Source of the DNA: Corynebacterium lubricantis DSM 45231
Lineage (GTDB): Bacteria; Actinomycetota; Actinomycetes; Mycobacteriales; Mycobacteriaceae
Direction: 5' to 3'
NCBI RefSeq assembly: GCF_000379425.1
Contig: NZ_KB902187.1
Span: forward strand, 1 to 64,000
Length of the DNA: 64,000 nt
Positions 54,695 through 62,482 of the stretch are shown in pieces. How positions within the stretch are numbered: the stretch's first letter is position 1; the number at the start of each line of letters is the position of its first letter. The translations under genes were made by a program, and so were the position numbers. Under the pieces are notes generated by a model. It saw only the letters and a program-made list of their open reading frames with translations. It was not told the DNA's origin and made no database searches.

Positions 54695-56108
54695 AGCCCC
54701 CAATCGCAGATCCTCCCTGCGTTTTCGCGTTGTCACCTGGACCACCCTTGTCGTTTTTCTAACGCTCTGCGTCGTGGTCATCCTGACGCGAGCATTCTCC
54801 ATCGGCCAAGTCATCGACAATGCCAATCGGGCGGTAGAACAAGAAGCTGAAGAATTTAATCGGTTCGCTTCCGAAGGGCTCGACCCCGCTACGGGCGCGC
54901 CTTTTGCGTCCTCACAGGCGCTGATTGAAACGTATTTGTCCCGACAAATTCCCACCGACGACGAAGTGCTGCTGGGTTTTGTTGGCGGGCAGATGCTGCA
55001 ATTGGATTACTCCAGTTTGTCCGGCAATCGGCCCGAGCCAATCGCACACGACGACCCCTTGGTGCACGAGATTCTGCACAGTGCTGCGGCAACAGGAGTT
55101 TCCGACAATACGCATTGGGCGCGGGTGAGCATCAATGACTCGGACTACTTCACCATCTTGTTCGACACCTCTAATTCCCGCGACCAGGTCACCACCAGAA
55201 CACTGTGGATTTCGCTCATTTCTACCGGCGGCCTATTGGCTTCCATCGTGCTGGCATGGATGATGTCCGGCCAAATTACGGCACCGTTGAAGCGACTGCA
55301 GCAGGTAGCATCGTCGATAAGCAATTCGGACCTGACCAAACGCGTGCCGGTGGAATCGAACGACGAGATCGGCCAACTCGCCACCACTTTTAATGCGATG
55401 CTCGACCGCATCGAAACCGCGTACCGCGACCAACGGAAATTCGTCGACGATGCTGGCCACGAACTGCGCACCCCGATTACCGTCGTGCGCGGGCAACTCG
55501 AACTGCTACCCCATTCCAGCGAGGAAGACAAACAGAAGTCGATTGAATTGTGCATGGCCGAGCTTGACCGGATGGCGCGCATGGTCAACGATATGCTCAC
55601 GTTGACCGTGGCTGATTCCGACGATTTTGTGCGAACGGCACCCGTCGACCTCGGCGAACTGACCATCGCCATCGACGATAAAGCCACCACCCTCAACCCC
55701 CGCGCACAGCTAGTCGAAGTAGCTGAAGGCGAAGCCTTCCTCGATGCTGAGCGCATTACCCAGGCCGTTTTGGAGCTTGTAAGCAATGCGCTGCGATATT
55801 CGACAGGCCCGGTCGAATTGGGCAGCACGCTTATCACAGATAACGACGAGCGACTCGTGCGATTCTGGGTGCGCGACCACGGAGCGGGTATCCCAGAGGA
55901 AGAACGCGCGCCCATCTTCGAACGATTCTCTCGCAGTGATCACCACCAGGCGCGTGCTGGCGGAGCTGGTCTCGGCCTGTCGATTGTTCACGCTATCGGA
56001 CAGGCCCATGGCGGTCGCGCCTATGTTGATTCGACTGTGGGACTCGGATCCGTCTTCGGTATCGAAGTCCCGCTTTCACGACCTGAAACTTTCAAGGAGA
56101 CATCATGA
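54684..56108 (+). CDS. Sensor histidine kinase
   Basis: 474 residues from ATG 54684 (54681 is equally possible). Transmembrane helix 1 is at about 17-38 (VTWTTLVVFLTLCVVVIL), the outside domain is about 130 residues, helix 2 is at about 175-195, followed by HAMP (SGQITAPLKRL), the dimerisation box FVDDAGHELRTPI with the phosphorylated His, and the HATPase with SNALRYS (N box), RDHGAGIPEEE (G1) and GAGLGLSIVHAI (G2). It phosphorylates the OmpR-type regulator whose ATG overlaps its stop by 4 bases. The stimulus is unknown; the acidic exported protein coupled upstream is a candidate partner. Confidence 0.9.
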   Translation: MTTKAPNRRSSLRFRVVTWTTLVVFLTLCVVVILTRAFSIGQVIDNANRAVEQEAEEFNRFASEGLDPATGAPFASSQALIETYLSRQIPTDDEVLLGFVGGQMLQLDYSSLSGNRPEPIAHDDPLVHEILHSAAATGVSDNTHWARVSINDSDYFTILFDTSNSRDQVTTRTLWISLISTGGLLASIVLAWMMSGQITAPLKRLQQVASSISNSDLTKRVPVESNDEIGQLATTFNAMLDRIETAYRDQRKFVDDAGHELRTPITVVRGQLELLPHSSEEDKQKSIELCMAELDRMARMVNDMLTLTVADSDDFVRTAPVDLGELTIAIDDKATTLNPRAQLVEVAEGEAFLDAERITQAVLELVSNALRYSTGPVELGSTLITDNDERLVRFWVRDHGAGIPEEERAPIFERFSRSDHHQARAGGAGLGLSIVHAIGQAHGGRAYVDSTVGLGSVFGIEVPLSRPETFKETS

Positions 56109-56758
56109 GCACGATCCTCATTGCCGAAGACGACCGCGGTATCGCTGACTTCATGAAGCGAGGTCTGATCGCGGCTGGTTACTCGTGCGAAGTTGTGGAG
56201 TCGGGTCCAGCAGCGTTTGTCATGGCACGCTCCGGGGATTTCGACTTGATGATCCTTGATCTCGGTCTCCCCCACATGGACGGCGCGGACGTGTTGACGC
56301 AGCTGCGCGCATTGCGGGTGACGGTGCCGGTCATCGTATTGACGGCGCGCACCTCCCTCGACGACCGACTGCGCGCCCTCGAAGGCGGTGCTGACGATTA
56401 CATGCCGAAGCCTTTTCAGTTCGCGGAGCTTCTTGCTCGCGTCCGACTACGTTTATCGGAAAGACAAACGGTGTCGGCGGAACTTACCCGCGATGACATG
56501 ATCCTCGATCTGAAAACTCAGCGAGTCAAAATCAACGACAAATGGAAGGACCTCTCCCGGCGCGAGCTCAGCTTATTAGAAACTTTCATGCGTAATCCAG
56601 GCCAGATTCTCTCGCGGGCGCAATTGTTGTCGCGTGTGTGGGGCATGGAATTCGATCCCGGCTCCAACGTGGTCGACGTTTATATCCGCAGTTTGCGCAA
56701 AAAGATTGGCGCCGAGCGCATCGAAACTATTCGCGGGTCGGGCTACCGGTTGCTCTAG
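56105..56758 (+). CDS. OmpR-family response regulator
   Basis: 217 residues. The receiver domain (1-120) has the acidic pocket in IAEDDRG, phosphoacceptor Asp in LMILDLGLPHMDG, the switch Thr in VLTARTS and the Lys in MPKPF. The C-terminal winged helix is of the Trans_reg_C type (SRRELSLLETFMRNPGQILSR .. NVVDVYIRSLRKKIG). It overlaps the kinase stop by 4 bases. Convergent with the GntR gene at the 3' end (stop codons nearly touching). Confidence 0.92.
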   Translation: MSTILIAEDDRGIADFMKRGLIAAGYSCEVVESGPAAFVMARSGDFDLMILDLGLPHMDGADVLTQLRALRVTVPVIVLTARTSLDDRLRALEGGADDYMPKPFQFAELLARVRLRLSERQTVSAELTRDDMILDLKTQRVKINDKWKDLSRRELSLLETFMRNPGQILSRAQLLSRVWGMEFDPGSNVVDVYIRSLRKKIGAERIETIRGSGYRLL

Positions 56759-57462
56759 TTGGTGGTGACGACCTTGACCTGCATCGCGTCTGGGCGGATC
56801 GCGAGGTAGGAAAATGACACCACCTCGTCGCCCACGAAGGATTTCCGCATCAAGCGAAGAAGTTGAGCACCACCAGAGACTTCGAGTACTTCGCGTTCGT
56901 ATTCCGTGGCCGCGCCTGGCGTGATCACGTCTTCGCGCCGATCGATCTTCTTGCCTAGCAGCACCGAGAGCGCATCGATGGAGGAAAGATCGAAGTGATC
57001 GACAATCGAGTCATATTCCTGCGACACGAACAGGGCCTCCACCATCGCGGGTACCTCCGAGATGAGACGAAGCACCTCCACCTGGAACACTTCGTCGCCG
57101 GGTTCAATATTGAGCGCCTCTGCCACCGTGTGCGAGGCGGCAACGAACGCGCGGCTTAAAACCCGGTGCGACTGTGCAATGCCCATCGCTTCGAGCTGGC
57201 GGTTAATCCCCTCTAAGCGAGTTAATTCCAGCATCGGAGGCACCGTGCGGACAAAAGTTCCGCCGGTGCGGCCACGGCGACGGTCGATGAGGCCTTCCAT
57301 TTGCAACAGGTCGAGGGCGTGGCGAATTGTCATGCGCGCCACTTCGAATTCTGCAACGAGTTCGCGTTCCGCAGGCAGACGATCGCCGGGTTCATACTCC
57401 CGTGTCTCAATCCGTCTGCGCAGCACTTCTGCGATGGCCACATAGGCAGATTTGCGAGCCAT
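56755..57462 (-). CDS. GntR-family regulator of the HutC/UTRA group
   Basis: 235 residues from ATG 57462 (GGAAGGGAACC upstream). The winged helix of GntR type covers 1-68 (YEPGDRLPAERELVAEFEVARMTIRHALDLLQMEG region), and the C-terminal 150 residues are a UTRA ligand-binding domain. It probably regulates a carbohydrate or amino-acid catabolic gene; no target is clear from the neighbourhood. It is separated from the metB stop by 127 bases. Confidence 0.85.
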   Translation of the reverse strand: MARKSAYVAIAEVLRRRIETREYEPGDRLPAERELVAEFEVARMTIRHALDLLQMEGLIDRRRGRTGGTFVRTVPPMLELTRLEGINRQLEAMGIAQSHRVLSRAFVAASHTVAEALNIEPGDEVFQVEVLRLISEVPAMVEALFVSQEYDSIVDHFDLSSIDALSVLLGKKIDRREDVITPGAATEYEREVLEVSGGAQLLRLMRKSFVGDEVVSFSYLAIRPDAMQVKVVTTN

Positions 57463-57588
57463 GGTTCCCTTCCGACAATCAGCGAGGCGGCCTGCCCCGC
57501 CAATCAAGACGTGACGCGACGTGACTCACAATAATTAGTTTCTAGACATTATTGCAGATCGCCAGCGGGCTGTGCCTACATTTGGACC

Positions 57589-58725
57589 CTACAATTGGGC
57601 CAATGCCTGCTCGATATCGGCAATAAGATCGTCAATATCTTCAATTCCCACCGAGATACGGACCAATTCCGGCGGAACCGCCAACTCTGAGCCTTCCACC
57701 GACACGTGCGTCATCGTCGCTGGGTGTTCCAAGAGAGATTCCACGCCACCGAGGGATTCGGCCAGACAGATCAATTTGGTCGACTTACAGAACTTCTTCG
57801 CCTGTTCTTCCGTTTGGAACACCACGGACACCATCGCACCAAAGCGCTTCATCTGCTTCTTCGCCACCTCGTGGTGCGGGTGCGATTCCAGCCCTGGGTA
57901 GCACACGCGCGCCACTTCATCGCGGCCGTCGAGGAACTCCGCAACCTTTTCAGCATTATCGCAATGACGTTCCATGCGCACGCTTAAGGTCTTGATGCCA
58001 CGCGCCGTGAGGTACGTATCGAACGGAGAAGGGATCGCTCCGACCCAACCGAAGAAGAAGCGCAGTTCTTCTTCCAGATCTGCATCGTTTGCGCACACCA
58101 GACCGCCGATGACATCGGAGTGCCCGCCGAGGTACTTCGTGGAGGAATGCACCACCACGTCGGCGCCAAGCTCGAGTGGCTTCTGCAGGTAGGGGGAGGC
58201 AAAAGTGTTGTCGACGACGAGAGCCGCGTTACCCTTGACCGCGGCCACTGCCGCAATATCGACGACATCTAGTGCCGGGTTCGTCGGAGATTCCACCCAC
58301 AGCACCTTCGTGTTTTCCTGGATGGCCTGCTTCACGTCCTCAGGCTTAGTGGTATCGACGACCGTATGGGTGATCTGCCACTTGTTGAAAATCTGGGCGA
58401 TCAAACGGTAGGTACCACCGTAGGCATCGTTGCCGATGACAATGTGGTCGCCTGGCTTCAACAACACACGCAAGATGGTGTCAATTGCGGCCATGCCAGA
58501 GGCATACGCCACCGCATACTGCGAGCCTTCAAGAGCCGCGACGGTCTTTTCCAGAGCGGTAATGGTGGGATTACCGACGCGTGTGTACTCGTAACCATTG
58601 CGCAGTTCGGCGAGCCCGTCCTGGGCGAAGGTCGTCGAGGCGTAAATGGGAACGTTGATGGAGCCGTACAGGCTATCTGGCTCGTAGCCGGCGTGGATGG
58701 AGTCAGTGGAAAAACCGGAAGTCAT
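57589..58725 (-). CDS. metB: Cystathionine gamma-synthase
   Basis: 378 residues from ATG 58725. PLP-dependent Cys/Met metabolism family: the PLP-lysine is in HSSTKYLGGHSD, the DNTFASP block holds the Asp, and SLGGVESLLEHPATMTH is the C-terminal substrate region. It joins an O-acyl-homoserine with cysteine to form cystathionine in methionine biosynthesis. The closest alternative, cystathionine gamma-lyase or O-acetylhomoserine sulfhydrylase, cannot be fully excluded from family motifs alone, but the length and the N-terminal AQDGLAELRNGYEYTR favour MetB. Confidence 0.88.
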   Translation of the reverse strand: MTSGFSTDSIHAGYEPDSLYGSINVPIYASTTFAQDGLAELRNGYEYTRVGNPTITALEKTVAALEGSQYAVAYASGMAAIDTILRVLLKPGDHIVIGNDAYGGTYRLIAQIFNKWQITHTVVDTTKPEDVKQAIQENTKVLWVESPTNPALDVVDIAAVAAVKGNAALVVDNTFASPYLQKPLELGADVVVHSSTKYLGGHSDVIGGLVCANDADLEEELRFFFGWVGAIPSPFDTYLTARGIKTLSVRMERHCDNAEKVAEFLDGRDEVARVCYPGLESHPHHEVAKKQMKRFGAMVSVVFQTEEQAKKFCKSTKLICLAESLGGVESLLEHPATMTHVSVEGSELAVPPELVRISVGIEDIDDLIADIEQALAQL

Positions 58726-58866
58726 AGCGACCCTTTCTAAATAGAGATCACGAATATAATAGACCAAGCTGTTCATTGCTCGTTGAATTATATGCAGGAC
58801 TACACTGCGGGGTGAAAAGAGTGCTTTACGACGAAGCTCCCGCCCCATAATCCACAGAGAAGGAGA

Positions 58867-59853
58867 ATGACAATACTCACTCAGGCAACTGCTCCCACCA
58901 CTGCTCCCACATCAGTCAATGACGCGGTCGACAGTGTGTCGACCTGGTGGGATGACCCTACTACCCGCGAATGGCTGCTGGAGCGTCCCACGAAAATCAT
59001 TGCGATCCTTGTGATTGCTTTGCTCGTGCATTGGATTGCCCGCAGGATTATTAACCGTGCGGCGCGACACAACATCGAGAATCAAGGCAACGCCTTCCCG
59101 ATGATGCGTCGCCGCGGGGAAGAACAGGCCACCGCGGTGCAGAAAGCCCAAGAGGAACGTCGGAAACAGCGAGTATTGACCTTGGCCAACGTGGGTCGGT
59201 CCGCAGCGGCGATTGTGATCTGGACGTGGGCAGTCCTTGCTGTTTTGGACCAACTAGGAATTAACGTCGGCCCACTTATCGCCTCTGCGGGTGTTGTTGG
59301 CGTGGCCATTGGTTTTGGTGCCCAGTCCTTGGTGAAGGACTTCCTTTCTGGCATTTTCATGCTGCTCGAAGACCAATACGGAGTCGGAGACACGATCGAG
59401 GTCAACGGCATCTCGGGAGAGGTCGAAGAAGTCACTCTGAGAATCACCACAGTCCGCGATGTCGACGGCACGCTGTGGTACGTCCGCAATGGTGAGATCC
59501 TCCAGGTGGGTAACTTCTCTGATCGTTACTCCGTAGCCCGCGTGCAGGTACCTGTCGCACTTGTTGCCGATCCTGATCTTGCTGCAGAAACCATTGAGAA
59601 ATCCGCCAAGGCGGCGGTGAAGGATTCCGAATTCGCCGCCGATGTCTTAGAAGAGCCCGTGCTCAATGGTGTCACCGAGTTTGCCATCGACCATATGAGT
59701 TTCCGGGTCACGGTGAAGACCCTGCCGGGCAAGCAGTGGGGTGTGCAGCGTCACCTCAACCGGCGCATCATCGATGACCTCCAAGAAGCCGGTATCCCGC
59801 TGCCCTACCCGCAAGGGAAGTTACAACTCGGAGCGCACGAAGAGAAGGCATAG
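58867..59853 (+). CDS. Mechanosensitive channel, MscS family
   Basis: 328 residues. Helices lie at about 42-58, 112-128 and 133-155; the third contains the pore-lining Gly/Ala pattern ASAGVVGVAIGFGAQSLVKDF and the beta domain has EDQYGVGDTIEVNGISGEVEEV. It opens on membrane tension to release solutes; corynebacterial relatives also export glutamate. The C-terminal part is a short cytoplasmic cage with no extra domain. AAGGAGA precedes the ATG. The next gene is 17 bases downstream. Confidence 0.9.
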   Translation: MTILTQATAPTTAPTSVNDAVDSVSTWWDDPTTREWLLERPTKIIAILVIALLVHWIARRIINRAARHNIENQGNAFPMMRRRGEEQATAVQKAQEERRKQRVLTLANVGRSAAAIVIWTWAVLAVLDQLGINVGPLIASAGVVGVAIGFGAQSLVKDFLSGIFMLLEDQYGVGDTIEVNGISGEVEEVTLRITTVRDVDGTLWYVRNGEILQVGNFSDRYSVARVQVPVALVADPDLAAETIEKSAKAAVKDSEFAADVLEEPVLNGVTEFAIDHMSFRVTVKTLPGKQWGVQRHLNRRIIDDLQEAGIPLPYPQGKLQLGAHEEKA

Positions 59854-59870
59854 CCCGTAATGTAAGGGCT

Positions 59871-60245
59871 ATGTCCACTAGTTTCTACGATGCCGTTGGT
59901 GGGGATGAATTCTTCACCAAGTTAGTCAAAGGCTTTTACGACCAAGTTAAAGAAGACGACCTCGTCGGTCCGATGTATCCCCAAGACGATTGGGATGGCG
60001 CAGAGGACCGGCTGAAGTGGTTCCTAGCGCAGTATTGGGGCGGACCAACCACCTTTAATGAAAAGCGTGGCGCCCCGATGCTGCGCCGTCGTCATTTCCC
60101 CTACGAGATTGACGCGGAAGCCGCACGCCGGTGGCTTGCCATGATGGAGAAGTCCCTCGACAACATGGAAGTATCCGAAGAGCACCGCGAGGCCCTGTGG
60201 AATCACATGGTGCGCGTTGCCGGCATGATGATTAATAAGGAGTAG
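59871..60245 (+). CDS. glbO: Truncated haemoglobin, group II (GlbO/TrHbO)
   Basis: 124 residues. It has the GlbO pattern: FYDAVGG at the start, YPQDDWDGAEDRLKWFLAQYWGGP and the proximal histidine in RRRHFPYEID, ending with WNHMVRVAGMMI. It binds O2 and can protect against peroxides and nitrosative stress. The distal Tyr region (FVQQY-like) is replaced by YWGGP at CD as in other actinobacterial GlbO. It lies between an mscS-type and a chrA-type gene and may share their transcript. Confidence 0.92.
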   Translation: MSTSFYDAVGGDEFFTKLVKGFYDQVKEDDLVGPMYPQDDWDGAEDRLKWFLAQYWGGPTTFNEKRGAPMLRRRHFPYEIDAEAARRWLAMMEKSLDNMEVSEEHREALWNHMVRVAGMMINKE

Positions 60246-60252
60246 CTTCGCC

Positions 60253-61407
60253 GTGAGCGCGCTGGGTGATGTTGCAAAAAGTTTCGGATACCTCGGGTTG
60301 ACCTCCTTTGGTGGACCCACCGCACACCTCGGATACTTTCGTACCGAATTCGTTGAAAAGAAAAAGTGGCTCGACGACCGCACCTACGCGGATGTTGTAG
60401 CTCTCGCCCAATTTCTTCCCGGCCCCGCATCATCACAGGTGGGCATGGCCCTGGGCTACCACCGCGCCAGCTGGCCCGGGATGTTATTGTCCTGGTTCCT
60501 GTTTACGTTTCCTTCTGCGCTCGTCCTCGCATTATTTGGCCTGTTCTTAGGCACCAATTCCGATATCGCAGACTCCGGCTGGATCGCGGGATTGCTCGCC
60601 GCGGCCGTCGGCGTTGTGTTCCACGCCGTATCGGGTATGGCGAAGAACCTGGCCAACACGGCACTGACGGCCACCATTGCCGTCGTCGCCGCATTGGCGG
60701 TACTGACCATCGATGGCCCGTGGATCATGATGCTGGTCATCCTGGTAGCAGGTGTGATTGGCTTTATCGCCTTCCGCAATAACGAGGAGGAGCGCGACCA
60801 CACTCCTAATTTCCGCCCGGTCTCCCAGACTGTGGCGATCATTAGCCTCGTTGTGTTTTTCGTGTTGCTTTTTGCGCTCCGCCCCCTCGGGTTCGACCGC
60901 GCCGCTGCCTATTACGAGTCAGGCGCGCTCGTCTTTGGTGGCGGTCACGTGGTGCTGCCGCTGCTGGAATCGCATTTCGTGGGCAACGGGTGGCTCACTC
61001 AGGCGGAGTTCCTTGCAGGTTATTCCGTCGCCCAGGCTGTTCCCGGCCCACTATTTACCTTTGCCAGCTATCTCGGTGCCGTCGACGGCGGTGTCTGGGG
61101 CGCCATCTTAGGCACAGTGATGATCTTCCTGCCTTCATTTTTGCTCATGATTGCCGGACTGCACTTCTGGAACCGCTTCGATTTTCTGCGTCCGGCGTTT
61201 AAAGGCGCCAACGCGGCCGTTGTTGGCTTACTCCTTGCGGCTCTGGTGACGCCAGTTTTCGCGCATGGTGTGATGGATGCAGGTGGCGTCATGAACTTCG
61301 CCAAGTTGGGGATTGCTGCCGTCGCCTGGCTCGGGCTCGCGCAATGGAAACTGCCGCCATGGGCAGTCATGGCGGCAGCGGCTCTTGCAGGCTGGGTGTT
61401 GTTGTAG
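60253..61407 (+). CDS. chrA: Chromate ion transporter, CHR family
   Basis: 384 residues, GTG start at 60253 just after the glbO stop. It has two homologous CHR halves: FGYLGLTSFGGPTAHLGYF with LAQFLPGPASSQ in the first, and FGGGHVVLPLL with YSVAQAVPGPLFTFASYLG in the second. About 10 membrane helices. The family exports chromate in resistance or takes up sulfate-like anions in other contexts; the sequence does not discriminate. The overlap with glbO translation indicates co-transcription. Confidence 0.86.
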   Translation: MSALGDVAKSFGYLGLTSFGGPTAHLGYFRTEFVEKKKWLDDRTYADVVALAQFLPGPASSQVGMALGYHRASWPGMLLSWFLFTFPSALVLALFGLFLGTNSDIADSGWIAGLLAAAVGVVFHAVSGMAKNLANTALTATIAVVAALAVLTIDGPWIMMLVILVAGVIGFIAFRNNEEERDHTPNFRPVSQTVAIISLVVFFVLLFALRPLGFDRAAAYYESGALVFGGGHVVLPLLESHFVGNGWLTQAEFLAGYSVAQAVPGPLFTFASYLGAVDGGVWGAILGTVMIFLPSFLLMIAGLHFWNRFDFLRPAFKGANAAVVGLLLAALVTPVFAHGVMDAGGVMNFAKLGIAAVAWLGLAQWKLPPWAVMAAAALAGWVLL

Positions 61408-61414
61408 CCCAGGG

Positions 61415-62035
61415 CTAGACAAAGAGCCCAAGTCGGGTGGAACGGTAGACGCTGCCATAGGGCGCGTCGAGCCGCGTCCAACGCCCGACAGTGGAGACCC
61501 GCAGGTGACGCGGTATATCCATCGAAGCGGAAAAACCAGGGATCAGGCCGAGTGAGGTGCAGGCAAAGATCATTCGCATCGGGATCTCTACGTCCCCATC
61601 GATCGTGATCACCGTCTGATCAAGCAGCGACTTGGGAGGTCCGAGTGGGCCAGAAAACTGACGCGCGAGTTCTTGTCCCTGATCCGCAAGCTCCCGGACA
61701 ACAGTCACCGGCAACGTTTCGCGTTCCTGAAACCCAGTCTTCGGCGGCAATGCACCAGCCCAGTTCGGGTCCCTGGCAGCTCCAACCTCGGCGGTGTTGT
61801 TATTCAACGCCTCGAGCAAATCCGAGGCTGCCACGACCGCTCCGTCACGCGAACAAGTACCTTGGACACGACGAGAAGCGATCACCTCGAAAGGTGTGGT
61901 CACGAAAACGTCCACGTAATCGTCGTTAAGCTGCGAAAAGCGTGCCGACGACGATGCGTCCAAGCCCACTGTTCTCCCGATAAGAGAACGTAACCCCGGC
62001 GCGCCGGCGGTGATCGTCAGCGACTCGGTGATCAC
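61415..62035 (-). CDS. Conserved actinobacterial protein of unknown function
   Basis: 206 residues, no signal peptide or membrane helix. Segments such as RTVGLDASSSARFSQLNDDYVDVFVTTPFEVIASRRV (residues 22-58) look conserved and structured, and the C-terminal third (IPMRMIFACTSLGLIPGF) is hydrophobic but not membrane-like. I do not recognise a domain. It overlaps the thioesterase gene by 4 bases (stop and start), so they are one operon and may act in the same pathway. Confidence 0.72.
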   Translation of the reverse strand: MITESLTITAGAPGLRSLIGRTVGLDASSSARFSQLNDDYVDVFVTTPFEVIASRRVQGTCSRDGAVVAASDLLEALNNNTAEVGAARDPNWAGALPPKTGFQERETLPVTVVRELADQGQELARQFSGPLGPPKSLLDQTVITIDGDVEIPMRMIFACTSLGLIPGFSASMDIPRHLRVSTVGRWTRLDAPYGSVYRSTRLGLFV

Positions 62036-62472
62036 TTGTCGGTTCCGGTTTCCTCGTCATCGGAATCTGGAACCATGGTGAGGATGCCGATTTCCTTCTG
62101 TGTGAGGGAACGCGGACGCTGAACGGACATGTCGATGGCGACCTGTACGGTTTCCACGACACAAGCGACGCGACCCTGGCGGTCCTTGATTTCCTGGCGC
62201 GTGGTGAACGACGTATTGCCGATTTCCACGACCTGGGTTTCCACCACGGCTTCCGTTGTATCCGGGAGCATCGGACGCAGGTAGTCAGAAGCGATGTGGC
62301 GGACGAAGACCGCGAACTCGTGTCCGCGACGCTCAAAATGCTCGTTCGCGAACTCGTAGCGGGCTTCTTGGGCGATCTCGACGAAACGGGCATTCATGAT
62401 GTGCCCGTATCGGTCGAAGTCACCCCACCTCAGCGTGACCGAGTGGGAATGGATGTGATTCTGGTCCGTCAT
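62032..62472 (-). CDS. Acyl-CoA thioesterase, hotdog fold
   Basis: 146 residues of the 4HBT-like group. The motif RWGDFDRYGHIMNARFVEIAQEARYEF carries the catalytic Asp/Asn region (W-x-D-x-D-x-x-G-H-x-N) of YbgC/FcoT-like hydrolases. It hydrolyses an acyl-CoA or related thioester; substrate unknown. Upstream gene ettA ends 10 bases away. Downstream gene overlaps by 4 bases. Confidence 0.83.
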   Translation of the reverse strand: MTDQNHIHSHSVTLRWGDFDRYGHIMNARFVEIAQEARYEFANEHFERRGHEFAVFVRHIASDYLRPMLPDTTEAVVETQVVEIGNTSFTTRQEIKDRQGRVACVVETVQVAIDMSVQRPRSLTQKEIGILTMVPDSDDEETGTDK

Positions 62473-62482
62473 AGTACCGATA

